Notes: a model not told the origin generated them from the letters alone. 64,000 bases of DNA from Siphonodentalium dalli (GCA_032622095.1 CP136061.1:35035797-35099796); one strand, 5' to 3'. Positions 36,060 to 48,768 are shown, numbered from the stretch's first letter. Numbers and translations: made by a program.

Positions 36060-38215
36060 TGTATAAACAAAAGAACCGCCCGGGACCGCCCGGGACCGCC
36101 CGGGCGGCCCCATGGGCCCGTGGACACTATATCTCGACGTTATAACATAGCGACATACCCCACGAGGTCAACATACAAAATGTTACTCCCTCGCTCGACC
36201 CCGGTCGGCGTTATTAACCCCTCAAAATCAGATAAAATGGTAAATAGACAAAAAGAACATTAGGACCGCCCGGGACCGCCCGGTGGCCCCACGTGCCCGT
36301 GGACACAATATCTCGACGTTATAACGTAGCGACATACCCCATGAGGTCAACCTAGAAAATGTTACTCGCTCGCTCGACCCCGGCCGGTGTTATTAACCCC
36401 TCAAAATCCGACAAAATGGTATATAGACAAAAAGAACATTGGGACCGCCCGGGACCGCCCGGGTGGCCCCACGTACCCGTGGACACAATATCTCGACGTT
36501 ATAACGTAGCGACATACCCCATGAGGTCAACCTAGAAAATGTTACTCGCTCGCTCGACCCCGGCCGGTGTTATTAACCCCCCAAAATCCAACAAAATGGT
36601 TTATAAACAAAAATAACATTGGGACCGCCCGGGACCGCCCGGGAGGCCCCATGGGCCCGTGGACACTATATCTCGACGTTATAACGTAGCGACATACCCC
36701 ACGAGGTCAACCTACAAAATGGTACTCGCTCGCTCGACTCCGGCCGGTGTTATTAACCCCTCAATATCCGATAAAATGGTATATAAACAAAAATAACATT
36801 GGGACCGCCCGGGAGGCCCCATGGGCTCGTGGACACTATATCTCGACGTTATAACGTAGCGACATACCCCATGAGGTCAACCTAGAAAATGGTACTCACT
36901 CGCTCGACCCCGGCCGGTGTTATTAACCCCTCAAAATCCGACAAAATGGTATATAGACAAAAAGAACATTGGGACCGCCCGGGACCGCCCGGGTGGCCCC
37001 ACGTGCCCGTGGACACAATATCTCGACGTTATAACATAGCGACATACCCCACCTAGAAAATGATACTCGCTCGCTCGACTCCGGCCGGTGTTATTAACCC
37101 CTCAAAATCCGATAAAATGGTATATAAACAAAAAGAACATTGGGACCGCCCGGGACCGCCCGGGACCGCCCGGGAGGCCCCATGGGCCCGTGGATACTAT
37201 ATCTCGACGTTATAACGTAGCGACATACCCCACGAGGTCAACCTACAAAATGGTACTCGCTCGCTCGACTCCGGCCGGTGTTATTAACCCCTCAACATCC
37301 GATAAAATGGTATATAAACAAAAAGAACATTGGGACCGCCCGGGACCGCCCGGGACCGCCCGGGAGGCCCCATGGGCCCGTGGATACTATATCTCGACGT
37401 TATAACGTAGCGACATACCCCACGAGGTCAACCTACAAAATGGTACTCGCTCGCTCGACTCCGGCCGGTGTTATTAACCCCTCAAAATCCGATAAAATGG
37501 TATATAAACAAAAAGAACATTGGGACCGCCCGGGACCGCCCGGGACCGCCCGGGAGGACCAATGGGCCCGTGGACACTATATCTCGACGTTATAACGTAG
37601 CGACATACCCCACGAGGTCAACCTACAAAATGGTACTCGCTCGCTCGACTCCGGCCGGTGTTATTAACCCCTCAAAATCCGATAAAATGGTATATAAACA
37701 AAAAGAACATTGGGACCGCCCGGGACCGCCCGGGACCGCCCGGGAGGACCAATGGGCCCGTGGACACTATATCTCGACGTTATAACGTAGCGACATACCC
37801 CACGAGGTCAACCTACAAAATGGTACTCGCTCGCTCGACTCCGGCCGGTGTTATTAACCCCTCAAAATCCGATAAAATGGTATATAAACAAAAAGAAAAT
37901 TGGGACCGCCCGGGACCGCCCGGGAGGCCCCATGGGCCCGTGGACACTATATCTCGACGTTATAACGTAGCGACATACCCCACGAGGTCAACCTACAAAA
38001 TGGTACTCGCTCGCTCGACCCCGGCCGGTGTTATTAACCCCTCAACATCCGATAAAATGGTATATAAACAAAAAGAACATTGGGACCGCCCGGGACCGCC
38101 CGGGAGGCCCCATGGGCCCGTGGACACTATATCTCGACATTATAACGTAGCGACATACCCCACGAGGTCAACCTAGAAAATCTTACTCGCTCACTCGACT
38201 CCGGTCGGTATTATT
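36060..38215 (+). repeat. GC-rich 180-190-bp satellite array, left arm (about 12 units)
   Basis: Each unit starts with 1-3 copies of GGGACCGCCCG. It then has the palindrome ACGTTATAACGT near 'atctcgacg', then 'ctcgctcgactccggccggt' and 'ataaaatggtatata'. Spacing is exactly 190 between 37141 and 37711. Predicted peptides of 105-172 residues repeating the same phrases are array artefacts. Confidence 0.95.
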
Positions 38216-38971
38216 AACCCCTAAAAATCCAATATTGGATAAGAGGGCACGGACAGCTCGGTGTCTTCTTTTGATTTCAAACAGCATATTTTGATGATGC
38301 ATGGTAGTGCAATACCACCTGATAGTGACTTCCAGATATTGACTCGCTGACGCGTCAACACAAAATACCGTATCACCATAAATATTCGGCTCTACATGAT
38401 CGTAAATATCGCAATTTTCTTGAATGTTTTCAATAAAAATTAATAACTTTACACCTATAATTTTTATATTTTGACACGAGCGGGTGTAATTGTGTTGATT
38501 TCGACAGCAACTGCTTGTCTGAAGAGAGCCGCGGCAGCTGTTTGAATGTGTTGATATCAATTAGCAGTAAAACGGTATCGCAATTGTTATATTGTATACA
38601 TTAACCACTTCACAATAATCAGAAGACATATTGGCGGATTTAAACCGAAACTGTGTTTTCATAACACTTGGGGAAGACGAACAGGTAATCTCGTGACAAC
38701 AGCGGAGATTTGCGATGAGGTTTCCGTGTTTTTATTGCAATCGAAAATGGTCGTAATCCCAAAATCTTCTTGGTGCTAGACAATAACGATCAAGATGACG
38801 AAGAGAGTATTTGTGATATTGGAAACCCGTGTACTTAATTTGCTTACCGACCAATCACACGATATTACGTTATGGGGTAGATTATATATAATCGTGTGTG
38901 AATTAAAAATAAAATATAATTTTAAATATCTTAAAATCATGCGATCACGTATTCGATTCACGCTTCCATCC

Positions 38972-39529
38972 ATGGTGCTGTATCCGTGTTCCGTCTGCTC
39001 TACTGAAGCTGAAGGTGAGTCAATATATTTTATATGACCATATTACATATTATATATTTTCTTTATTTGCTCCACATATGGAGAGTATGATGACCTCCAT
39101 CACCGGGAATAATGTTTTCAGTCCTTGCCCAAAAGGTCGTGGGTTGGGTTGCAATATGGGGAGGTACTTTGACCATGCAGGAAAATCATATTATACATGT
39201 CCAGTTGACATCAGATGTCTTAAAATGGCACACCTTCGGCGATGGCAACTGTTTATTCCGTGCAAGTTCCATCGCATTGTTCGGGACTGATTCTCACCAC
39301 TTACAGCTCAGATATAGAACATGGCTCGAACTCGCAGAACATCCTGAACATTATGATGTCAGTCACCGTAGATACTCTTCACCGTTGCAGAATGATCAAC
39401 GTATTGTTCTTGGCGAGTACAACCAGTATATCAAGGACACCCCCGTTCAGGACTCGTGGTGCGACATCAACCACATGCTTGCGTTAAGTGCTGTCCTTGG
39501 TATCACAATCCAAAGTTTCTTTCCACCAG
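38972..39529 (+). CDS. OTU-like cysteine protease (partial, two exons)
   Basis: Exon 1 is 38972-39014, with ATG in 'ccatccATGG' and a donor GTGAGT. Exon 2 is 39122-39529, with acceptor ttttcag and a donor GTTAGT. The exon junction keeps frame. The first residues include a C-x2-C pair (YPCSVCS). Exon 2 has WHTFGDGNCLFRA, the OTU Asp/Cys active-site motif (D-G-N-C), then LFGTDSHHLQLRYRT, the usual 'G....H..LR' helix. About 150 residues are present. The catalytic His and the C-terminus should lie in a later exon, which I could not find before the right array. OTU enzymes cleave ubiquitin or similar conjugates; related domains also occur in transposon proteins and vertnin-like proteins. A TATATATAA lies about 90 bp upstream. 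It sits between the inverted satellite arms, so it may be element cargo or the element's own gene. Confidence 0.65.
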
Positions 39530-39624
39530 GTTAGTCATTTAAATGTCACTTGAAGGGACGGACGACCTTCCGTGTAGGTTATAAACTAGAAATAATATTA
39601 TCAACTTATGATAATTTCCTAATT

Positions 39625-40250
39625 TTGGACGTTTCGGCACCTGGGCGTTTTGGTACCCGATTTGTCAGCACTTCGGATGTTTCGGCACATGTCAATTTCC
39701 GGACCAACGTAACACTCAGTGATTACAATAAATTATTTTGATTTTCGTTCTTTAGATCAATACAATGTGGTAAAACATAAATACGGTAAACAAAACAGGA
39801 TGTAACACAATGCTAAAGACGGCGGTTACCGTTCCAATAGCACCACCAAACACACTAATATACCTGTTAGGTCTTCTACGTTCCGAAGTGCCACAATAAG
39901 CGATTTAGAATTGTACTCCAAGCCTTTACTGCGCGCATAGAACGTTCTTTGTTACATTTAAAATTCCTGATAATTAAAACAATAAAGAGCGTTTATCTGA
40001 CTTATGTGCAAAATGTAGAAATTTCAAGATACACAGTACTGCTCCAAGCTTGTTAAAGGTATAGATAGTCCACATATTAGTACAGCAAGCATCTATTTTT
40101 TTAAAATATCAAGTGCCGAAACGTCTTCGACAAAGTCCGAAAATGTCCAGATGCTTGGGCCGAAACAGCCAAATACCGAAATCTCAGGTGCCGAAACGTC
40201 CCAAAAAATGGGTGCCGAATCGTCCAGGTGCCACAACGTCCCGCACCCGT
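39625..40250. repeat. Inverted 'gtgccgaaacgtc' repeat segment
   Basis: 'gacgtttcggcacctggg' on the left (39628-39690) faces 'aggtgccgaaacgtccc' and related phrases on the right (40113-40245). It looks like a small inverted-repeat element in the region where downstream OTU exons would be expected. Confidence 0.6.
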
Positions 40251-40629
40251 AATGAATATAGTATAGCATAATAATGATATGAATGCGATATTATTCACAA
40301 AACACGTTTTGTGTCCGAGAAAATACAGATCGACTGTTGTTTGTTTATTAGATGCGTCACGATATTGCGTTATTTCCATATTTAGATTCGCGTGCTATAC
40401 GTCGGTTGTAAAACTCCTAATTTGGTTGCTTGCAACTTACAATACGATTCATCGTAATATTGCTCACTAACAGGGTTACCAGGTGTTGCTCATGTTAAAG
40501 TGATGTGAAACCCTCTGTATGTTGTGGATATTTGGTGGGAATAGAGATTACTCTTGCTCTTGTTACAGGCATTCCACCAATAAGTATTTATTTATTTTCT
40601 GCCTATACGTTAGACGTTATGGCATAACA

Positions 40630-41270
40630 TTTTCTAGGTTGACCTCATGGGGTATGTCGCTACGTTATAACGTCGAGATATTGTGTCCACGGGCCCATGG
40701 GGCCTCCCGGGCGGTCCCGGGCGGTCCCAATGTTATTTTTGTCTATATACCATTTTGTCGGATTTTGAGGGGTTAATAACACCGGCCGGGGTCGAGCGAG
40801 CGAGTAACATTTTCTAGGTTGACCTCATGGGGTATGTCGCTACGTTATAACGTCGAGATATTGTGTCCACGGGCACGTGGGGCCACCCGGGCGGTCCCGG
40901 GCGGTCCTAATGTTCTTTTTGTCTATTTACCATTTTATCGGATTTTGAGGGGTTAATAACGCCGGCCGGGGTCGAGCGAGGGAGTAACATTTTGTAGGTT
41001 GACCTCGTGGGGTCTGTCGCTATGTTATAACGTCGAGATATAGTGTCCACGGGCCCATGGTGCCTCTCGGGCGGTCCCAATGTTCTTTTTGTTTATATAC
41101 CATTTTATCGGATTTTGAGGGGTTAATAACACCGGCCGGAGTCGAGCGAGCGAGTAACATTTTGTAGGTTGACCTCGTGGGGTATGTCGCTATGTTATAA
41201 CGTCGAGATATAGTGTCCACGGGCCCATGGGGCCGCCCGGGCGGTCCCGGGCGGTTCCAAGGTTCTTTTG
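40630..41270 (-). repeat. Satellite array, right arm, inner block
   Basis: About four 180-190-bp units in reverse orientation relative to 36060-38215. Bounded on the right by the terminal-variant unit at 41270-41580. Confidence 0.95.
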
Positions 41271-41580
41271 TTTATACACTATTTTACCGGAATTTGAGGG
41301 GTTAATAACATCGGCCGTGGACGCGTCAACGAGTCAATACATGGAATTTACACTCAGGTGTATTGCACTTATTGCACTACCAAGAATCACCAAAATAATC
41401 TGTCTGAAAACACACGAAGACACCAGTAATCACCCAGGCTCTTTTAGCCAATATCGGCATTTGTGGGGTTAATATGACCGGCCGGAGACGAGCGAGCGAG
41501 TAAATTTTTCTATGTTGCCCTCAGGTGGCATGTCGCGACGTTATACCGTCGAGATATTGTGTTCACGGGCACGTGGGGCC
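41270..41580 (-). repeat. Internal copy of the terminal-variant unit
   Basis: Near-identical to 44275-44600: 'gacgcgtcaacgagtcaat', 'gtgtattgcacttattgcac', 'ccaatatcggcatttgtggg'. Its presence inside the arm suggests an earlier end of the element, or a tandemly joined second element. Confidence 0.85.
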
Positions 41581-44270
41581 ACCCGGGCGGTCCCAATGTT
41601 CTTTTTGTCTATATACCATTTTATCGGATTTTGAGGGGTTAATAACGCCGGCCGGAGTCGAGCGAGCGAGTACAATTTTGTAGGTTGACCTCGTGGGGTA
41701 TGTCGCTACGTTATAACGTCGCGATATAGTGTGCATGGGCCCATGGGGCCTCCCGGGCGGTCCCGGGCGGTCCCAATGTTCTTTTTGTTTATATACCATT
41801 TTGTCGGATTTTGAGGGGTTAATATCACCGGCTGGAGTCGAGCGAGCGAGTAACATTTTCTAGGTTGACCTCATGGGGTATGTCGCTACGTTATAACGTC
41901 GAGATATTGTGTCCACGGGCACGTGGGGCCACCCGGGCGGTCCCGGGCGGTCCCAATGTTCTTTTTGTCTATATACCATTTTGTCGGATTTTGAGGGGTT
42001 AATAACACCGGCCGGGGTCGAGCGAGCGAGTATCATTTTCTAGGTGGGGTATGTCGCTATGTTATAACGTCGAGATATTGTGTCCACGGGCACGTGGGGC
42101 CACCCGGGCGGTCCCGGGCGGTCCCAATGTTCTTTTTGTCTATATACCATTTTGTCGGATTTTGAGGGGTTAATAACACCGGCCGGGGTCGAGCGAGCGA
42201 GTAAAATTTTCTAGGTTGACCTCATGGGGTATGTCGCTATGTTATAACGTCGAGATATAGTGTCCACGGGCCCATGGTGCCTCCCGGGCGGTTTCGGGCG
42301 GTCCCAATGTTCTTTTTGTTTATATACCATTTTACCGGATTTTGAGGGGTTAATAACACCGGCCGGAGTCGAGCGAGCGAGTAACATTTTGTACGTTGAC
42401 CTCGTGGGGTATGTCGCTACGTTATAACGTCGAGATATTGTGTCCACGGGCACGTGGGGCCACCCGGGCGGTCCCAATGTTCTTTTTGTCTATATACCAT
42501 TTTGCCGGTTTTTAGGGGTTAATAACACCGGCCGGGGTCGAGCGAGCGAGTACCATTTTCTAGGTTGACCTCATGGGGTATGTCGCTACGTTATAACGTC
42601 GAGATATAGTGTACACGAGCCCATGGGGCCTCCCGGGCGGTCCCAATGTTCTTTTTGTTTATATACCATTTTATCGGATTTTGAGGGGTTAATAACACCG
42701 GCCGGAGTCGAGCGAGCGAGTACCATTTTGTAGGTTGACCTCGTGGGGTATGTCGCTACGTTATAACGTCGAGATATAGTGTCCACGGGCCCATGGGGCC
42801 TCCCGGGCGTTCCCGGGCGGTCCCAATGTTCTTTTTGTTTATATACCATTTTGTCGGATTTTGAGGGATTAATAACACCGGCCGGGGTCGAGCGAGCGAG
42901 TATCATTTTCTAGGTGGGGTATGTCGCTATGTTATAACGTCGAGATATAGTGTCCACGTGCCCATGGGGCCTCCCGGGCGGTCCCGGGGGTCCCAATGTT
43001 CTTATTGTTTATATACCATTTTATCGGATTTTGAGGGGTTAATAACACCGGCCGGAGTCGAGCGAGCAAGCAACTTTTTGTAAGTTGATCTCGTGGGAGA
43101 TGTCGCTACGTTATAACGTCGAGATATAGTGTCCACGGGCCCATGGTGCCTCCCGGGCGGTTTCGGGCGGTCCCAATTTTCTTTTTGTTTATATACCATT
43201 TTATCGGATTTTGAGGGGTTAATAACACCGGCCGGAGTCGAGCGAGCGAGTAACATTTTGTAGGTTGACCTCGTGGGGTATGTCGCTACGTTATAACGTC
43301 GAGATATTGTGTCCACGGGCACGTGGGGCCACCCGGGCGGTCCCGGGCGGTCCCAATGTTATTTTTGTTTATAAACCATTTTGTTGGATTTTGAGGGGTT
43401 AATAACACCGGCCGGGGTCGAGCGAGCGAGTAACATTTTCTAGGTTGACCTCATGGGGTATGTCGCTACGATATAACGTCGAGATATTGTGTCCACGGGC
43501 ACGTGGGGCCACCCGGGCGGTCCCGGGCGGTCCCAATGTTCTTTTTGTCTATATACCATTTTGTCGGATTTTGAGGGGTTAATAACACCGGCCGGAGTCG
43601 AGCGAGCAAGCAACATTTTGTAGGTTGACCTCGTGGGGTATGTCGCTATGTTATAACGTCGAGATATAGTGTCCACGGGCCCATGGTGCCTCCCGGGCGG
43701 TTTCGGGCGGTCCCAATGTTCTTTTTGTTTATATACCATTTTATCGGATTTTGAGGGGTTAATAACACCGGCCGGAGTCGAGCGAGCGAGTAACATTTTG
43801 TAGGTTGACCTCGTGGGGTATGTCGCTACGTTATAACGTCGAGATATTGTGTCCACGGGCACGTGGGGCCACCCGGGCGGTCCCGGACGGTCCCAATGTT
43901 ATTTTTGTTTATAAACCATTTTGTTGGATTTTGAGGGGTTAATAACACCGGCCGGGGTCGAGCGAGCGAGTAACATTTTCTAGGTTGACCTCATGGGGTA
44001 TGTCGCTACGTTATAACGTCGAGATATTGTGTCCACGGGCACGTGGGGCCACCCGGGCGGTCCCGGGCGGTCCCAATGTTCTTTTTGTCTATATACCATT
44101 TTGTCGGATTTTGAGGGGTTAATAACGCCGGCCGGGGTCGAGCGAGGGAGTAACATTTTGTAGGTTGACCTCGTGGGGTATGTCGCTATGTTATAACGTC
44201 GAGATATAGTGTCCACGGGCCCATGGGGCCGCCCGGGCGGTCCCGGGCGGTTCCAAGGTTCTTTTGTTTA
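41580..44270 (-). repeat. Satellite array, right arm, outer block (about 16 units)
   Basis: Reverse-orientation units with GGGCGGTCCC runs, the ACGTTATAACGT palindrome and 'ccggccggagtcgagcgagc'. Two types alternate ('ttgtgtccacgggcacgtgg' and 'tagtgtccacgggcccatgg'), showing higher-order structure. Confidence 0.95.
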
Positions 44271-44650
44271 TACACTATTTTACCGGAATTTGAGGGGTTA
44301 ATAACATCGGCCGTGGAGGCGTCAACGAGTCAATACATGGAATTAACACTCAGGTGTATTGCACTTATTGCACTACCGAGAATCACCAAAATAATCTGTC
44401 TGAACACACACGAAGACATCAGTAATCACCCAGGCTATTTTAGCCAATATCGGCATTTGTGGGGTTAATATGACCGGCCGGAGACGAGTGAGCGAGTAAA
44501 TTTTTCTATGTTGCCCTCAGGTGGCATGTCGCTACGTTATACCGTCGAGATATTGTGTCCACGTGCTCGTTGGGCCGCCCGGGGGGTCCCGGGCGGTCCC
44601 GGGCGGTCCCCGGGCGGTCCCCGGGCGGTAATTAGTCACACCCCCGATAG

Positions 44651-44840
44651 TAAATACTTGAAAATGAGCGTAGTCCAGACGATGTTTTCTATGGAGTGGT
44701 ACGTTCGATTTGCTTGTGATTTTCGGCGAAATTAGTAGAATGCTACATTCTTCCAGTTGCTTGGTTGCATGGCATAGCGCTTGAATTCTAACTTAATAGT
44801 TCCACGCGCCCGAAAAGGTCCATAATATTTCTTTATCGCA
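44651..44840 (-). mobile_element. Right half of the interrupted ~365-bp element
   Basis: 'gtagtccagacgatgttttc' to 'ccataatatttctttatcg' matches the 5' half of the ~365-bp element in reverse. Its other half is at about 35625-35678 on the far side of the 9-kb insertion. Confidence 0.7.
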
Positions 44841-47110
44841 AATATCATGCAAAACATAAAGTAATTACTTGTATCATTACTAATCATAGTTAGCCTCGTC
44901 AAGTTGAAGACCACAGACCACAATATACTGGTGTCTGGAATTATGTGCTGGTTAGAATCTAGAATCGTTTTCACACACCAGAGCAGAGAACAACGTGCCA
45001 CATAATTGAAACGACATAATCATTTATTCGAGCATCGAAGCGCTCCGAATATGATTTGACGTTGTATTATTCCACTTACAATGGCGACTACACGCGCTCC
45101 GATATACCATGGTGTATATATCGACCTGATAGAAAACGATAACGAATCCGTTACGCAGTTATACGCGCTAATAGCATGATTATACTCAGACAGTCCAATG
45201 TTCCAGTGTTATATAGAGGTGCCATTCAACAATGCCAGCAGGCGTACACCAGTACTGACTCACACCTCGTTAATTCAGCTGTCATGGTAAAATGATTGAC
45301 CATTTACATCCAATCTGAGCTTAACACCACATTTGCTATGTATGTCAGAACAAGTGGGCGCTTTGTGGAATGGATTCAGTGATGATGTTCGCATTCTGAA
45401 GGCAAGGGGCGGCGAGTGATTTTAATATGATTTGAACAAAATGCATCACTGTACATAATTCCACTGACCCACAGGAGCGGGTCGTTAAAACGAGTAAACT
45501 ATAAATTAAAATAATATTTCAATTAAAACGAGCAGGCCACTTTAATTACCACTATCATTCCACGGTACACTCGCTCCCCGACTCTGGAACACATTTAGCT
45601 CCCCGATTCCTAGAGTCCTCGACAGAACGTGATAATATAACATAACCCACTGTCGCTGGGTAAAATAAAAAGGTTAGTTGATGTTGTTCCGAGTGCTCTG
45701 TTAGTTATTTCTTGTGTGATGTTTAATTGGCCACAACCACTACTAAACTTAAACGGCTAGATCCTAGTAACTAGAAGGGAGATAAGAGATTCATGACAGT
45801 TATATATATATATATAAAGTATAATATCATAAAATCGGTAAATATTAATTGAACTTATATTTTGTCATCCAACAAATACTGCATTTAGAAGGACTGTGAT
45901 TTTTATGTCGCATTTTAACGAAGTATTTTCTAGTTGGAAAAAGCTCTCTATGACATCTTAGCACAACAGTATCCCATTTATATATACACTTTATATATAT
46001 ACCTCTATAATTGTGATAATCCCCCGAGTTCACTGCTCACTCACTGATTATAAAGAAGGAAACTGCAAGAAATGATATCCAAAGAATTATATATATATAA
46101 TCCAGTCAACAATAAGATAATTTGCATCCGTCTTTATATTCCAAGGTGTATATGCTCCACCTCGATACACACATATAGCATAATCATGACATTTTGAATA
46201 GAAATATCAACATCAGACTAAACAAGTAACCAGTTCTGTATGACTCCTTGGTCTTCACTGTTGTCAGTGGATTAGGTCACCATAGATCATTGTTTGGTCA
46301 AGATGATTGGGCTATTTGAACAATATGTGACATCCCAATGAGATACACACAAACGCCATTTCATAACACAAACAAATTAGGCTTACAAAGATAACCAAAC
46401 AATGGCCCACGTGTTATCGGATGATGAGATTATTAACAAATAAACCAAATTAATCCGTGAATAAAAGTAATCCCGACGCACCAAAATTAGGGACAGAATA
46501 TCATAGTTATAACATCGGTTCTCGTCCACCACGTGCACTACCAGTCTGGTAGATGAAAGGTTTGACCTAGAATAAATCTGGACTAAGTTTGTTTTTATTC
46601 CAGCTTGAAGAGGAGTATATATCCTAAATAACATATCTAAAAATTCGCTGTTAGAAAATGTTTTTACAGAGATTTTTAAAATGCCCATTTTATGGCCTTG
46701 GTAAGTATGGTTTTCTACAATATCCCTCATCGGCGACACGTATGTTGTTAAATATCTTTAAAGGTACACGTATCATTAAAACAGATCCATCTGAAAGATT
46801 TATCGGTCACTGCAACGCAAGTTAAACCCAATGGTTGACGTCTTTAAAGTTAGGGTTTTCTGCTCCGAGTGCATCCAACAGTCGGACCAAAGAATATAAT
46901 TTCGAGAATGCAACACACGAAGTAACGTTTCGCCACACAGTGCGTGGTAGTTTCATTTGGAATAATGATTAACTATTGAATGTAACGCAGAAACTGAAGT
47001 GCACACCATTGCGGTGTAAATACTAGTTACATTTCCGTATTTTTCAACACTCTCCGTGGTAATAAACTATACACGTATGTCGTAATGCTGATTATACTCT
47101 AAAGAAGCCC
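44841..47110. other. No gene recognised
   Basis: Holds the 50-bp inverted fragment of the ~465-bp repeat (45561-45610) and short AT dinucleotide runs. A 118-codon minus frame at 46383-46739 has no recognised motif, no strong Kozak context and no splice signals I can defend. Confidence 0.4.
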
Positions 47111-47114
47111 TCAT

Positions 47115-47213
47115 CTCTTTAATAGATTGGCACCCCATGTCACCAGGTCAAAGAGACGGTATATCTTTAATAGATTAGCACCCCATGTCACCGGGTCAAA
47201 GAGACGGTATATC
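47115..47213. repeat. 49-bp tandem duplication
   Basis: 'tctttaatagattggcaccc' plus 'catgtcaccaggtcaaagag' repeated once with two changes. Confidence 0.9.
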
Positions 47214-47519
47214 GTACATTTTATTTAAGACTAATATGCATGCTTCTACCAAACCGGTTTCTTAGTACAATTTTGTTTAAATTACTTCAGTCGGCACTTT
47301 ACAATGGGTATAATTATGCTACCACGCAATACACAATATTATTTTTTAATCTTGTTGTTTTAAAATATCTTATCATTGACACCCACGTACTTGGGCTAAA
47401 TGTCAGCATTTAAAGCTATTACTTCTGTGTTGACCATTCACTCAATGTTGATACCGGCGTGTTTCACATCACTTTAAATAAAAATGTTAGATTTAATTGA
47501 ATTTTGTATATGTGGTAGT

Positions 47520-47826
47520 AGTGTTCATACCATCGTAGCGAGGGGTTTGATCTCTGCCTATACAGTTTGCACATGTTATACCCATTATCCATGGTAATGT
47601 TCATACCATCGTAGCGAGGGGATTGATCTCTGTCTATACAGTTTGCACATGTTATACCCATTATCCATGGTAATGTTCATACCATCGTAGCGAGGGTGTT
47701 GATCTCTGCCTATACTGTTTTCACATGTTATACCCATTATTCATGGTAATGTTCACACCATCGTAGCGAGGGGGTTGATCTCTGTCTATACAGTTTGCAC
47801 ATGTTATACCCATTATCCATGGTAAT
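47520..47826. repeat. ~76-bp tandem repeat, four copies
   Basis: Units start 'gttcataccatcgtagcgag' at 47521, 47599, 47675 and 47751. Minus-strand frames repeating NGYNMCKLYRQR are artefacts of this array. A 3'-end fragment of the ~365-bp element (gtttcacatcactttaa) lies at 47460-47477. Confidence 0.95.
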
Positions 47827-48430
47827 TACAGACTCGAGAAGCAGGAAAATCGGAGATATTTTTGATGTACTACCAATATCATGCGCGATATTGGACTCAC
47901 AATCATCTGTTGTATCCAAATGTTCCATTATCGAACATTTAATTCTAAGTGGCCTGGCAGAGATGGCGTAACTGGATGGGTCAACACACGAACACTATAT
48001 AAATGCCGGGAGGATTATTGTGTCTAATATTTAGATTACGAATTAACTTATGTCCTAAGTATAAACGACGGTAATGGGATAATAGCGCTATAAGCCAGAT
48101 TTGCATTATCTTGTTTGCTCGTCTGGAAAATCAGTCTCGGACTGGTTATCTCTATAGAATGGTTGCCGAAATAAACTGGTTACATGGCTTTGTGCAAGAT
48201 GTAGATCATGCCATAAATCTCTTCTCTAGTTACGCCCGTATAGAGATAATTTTCCATCATTACAAAACCTGGGAACGTTTTGATGTTCTGACCTGTTCTG
48301 ACAGGAACTTTATAAACATTGAACAAACAAGGCAGGGAATATATTTATGTGTGAATACTTGTTCCTCACTAATCTACTGCACATTAGGGTGTGGACCTAG
48401 TCCGAAATGACATGTTTTGTTTTACTTTTA

Positions 48431-48745
48431 TGAGACGATATCGTTGTCTATGGAATGATCTACCAACTGACGTCAAAAACTGTGAAACCATGTATATTCA
48501 TATATGTTCTTAATATTTATCGTGGCGTGAGCCCCCATTACATGGAGTTGGCATTTACAAGACAAAGCCAAATTGTCCATTGTCGACTACGTCTAGGGGG
48601 TAGAGCAACCTGAACTATGATTCTTTTGCAAGACAATCAATAGTGTATATGTGGCGAATTTGAAACAGTATCATATATTATGTCAGTCACATTTCAAGTG
48701 CACTCAGTCTTCACAGCAGCAGAGGAAACTTGGACCATTATACAG
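48431..48745 (+). pseudogene. Decayed C-terminal part of a non-LTR retrotransposon
   Basis: Conceptual translation shows LWNDLPTDVKNCETM (the 'LWN.LP..V' tail motif of LINE reverse transcriptases) and, after a frameshift near 48520, a lead into REPPLHYMELAFTRQSQI. Then follow CRLRLGG and CICGEFETVSYIM (C-x-C-G..ET..H-type zinc motif, His lost to Tyr). Two in-frame stops and one frameshift mark it as dead. Order and spacing match CR1/L2- or RTE-like tails; the exact clade is not assigned. Confidence 0.65.
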
Positions 48746-48768
48746 ATTTTTTGTTCAACATGTTTTAA

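Larger units (their letters stand above)
35679..44644. mobile_element. ~9-kb inverted-satellite element carrying an OTU-like gene
   Basis: Ends read GGTGTGACTGATTACCGCCC (left) and, inward from the right, GGTGTGACTAATTACCGCCC. CGATAG flanks both sides (35673-35678, 44645-44650). The flanks are two parts of one copy of the ~365-bp dispersed element, so the whole block is an insertion. Arms are opposed arrays of a 180-190-bp unit (36060-38215 plus, 40630-44270 minus), bordered by a ~330-bp terminal variant at 35690-36060, 41270-41580 and 44270-44640. The centre, about 38350-40630, holds the OTU-like gene. No transposase was seen. Long array-type inverted ends recall Foldback/Galileo-like elements; the superfamily is not assigned. 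Confidence 0.75.

Noticed and set aside
37088-43862. 105-172-residue frames repeating KEHWDRPGPPG / YNVATYPTRST
   Set aside because: Artefacts of the 190-bp satellite; present on whichever strand the array is read and without conservation beyond the DNA repeat.
46383-46739. 118-codon minus-strand frame
   Set aside because: No recognisable motif, weak context and no supporting exon structure; within chance for this length of sequence.
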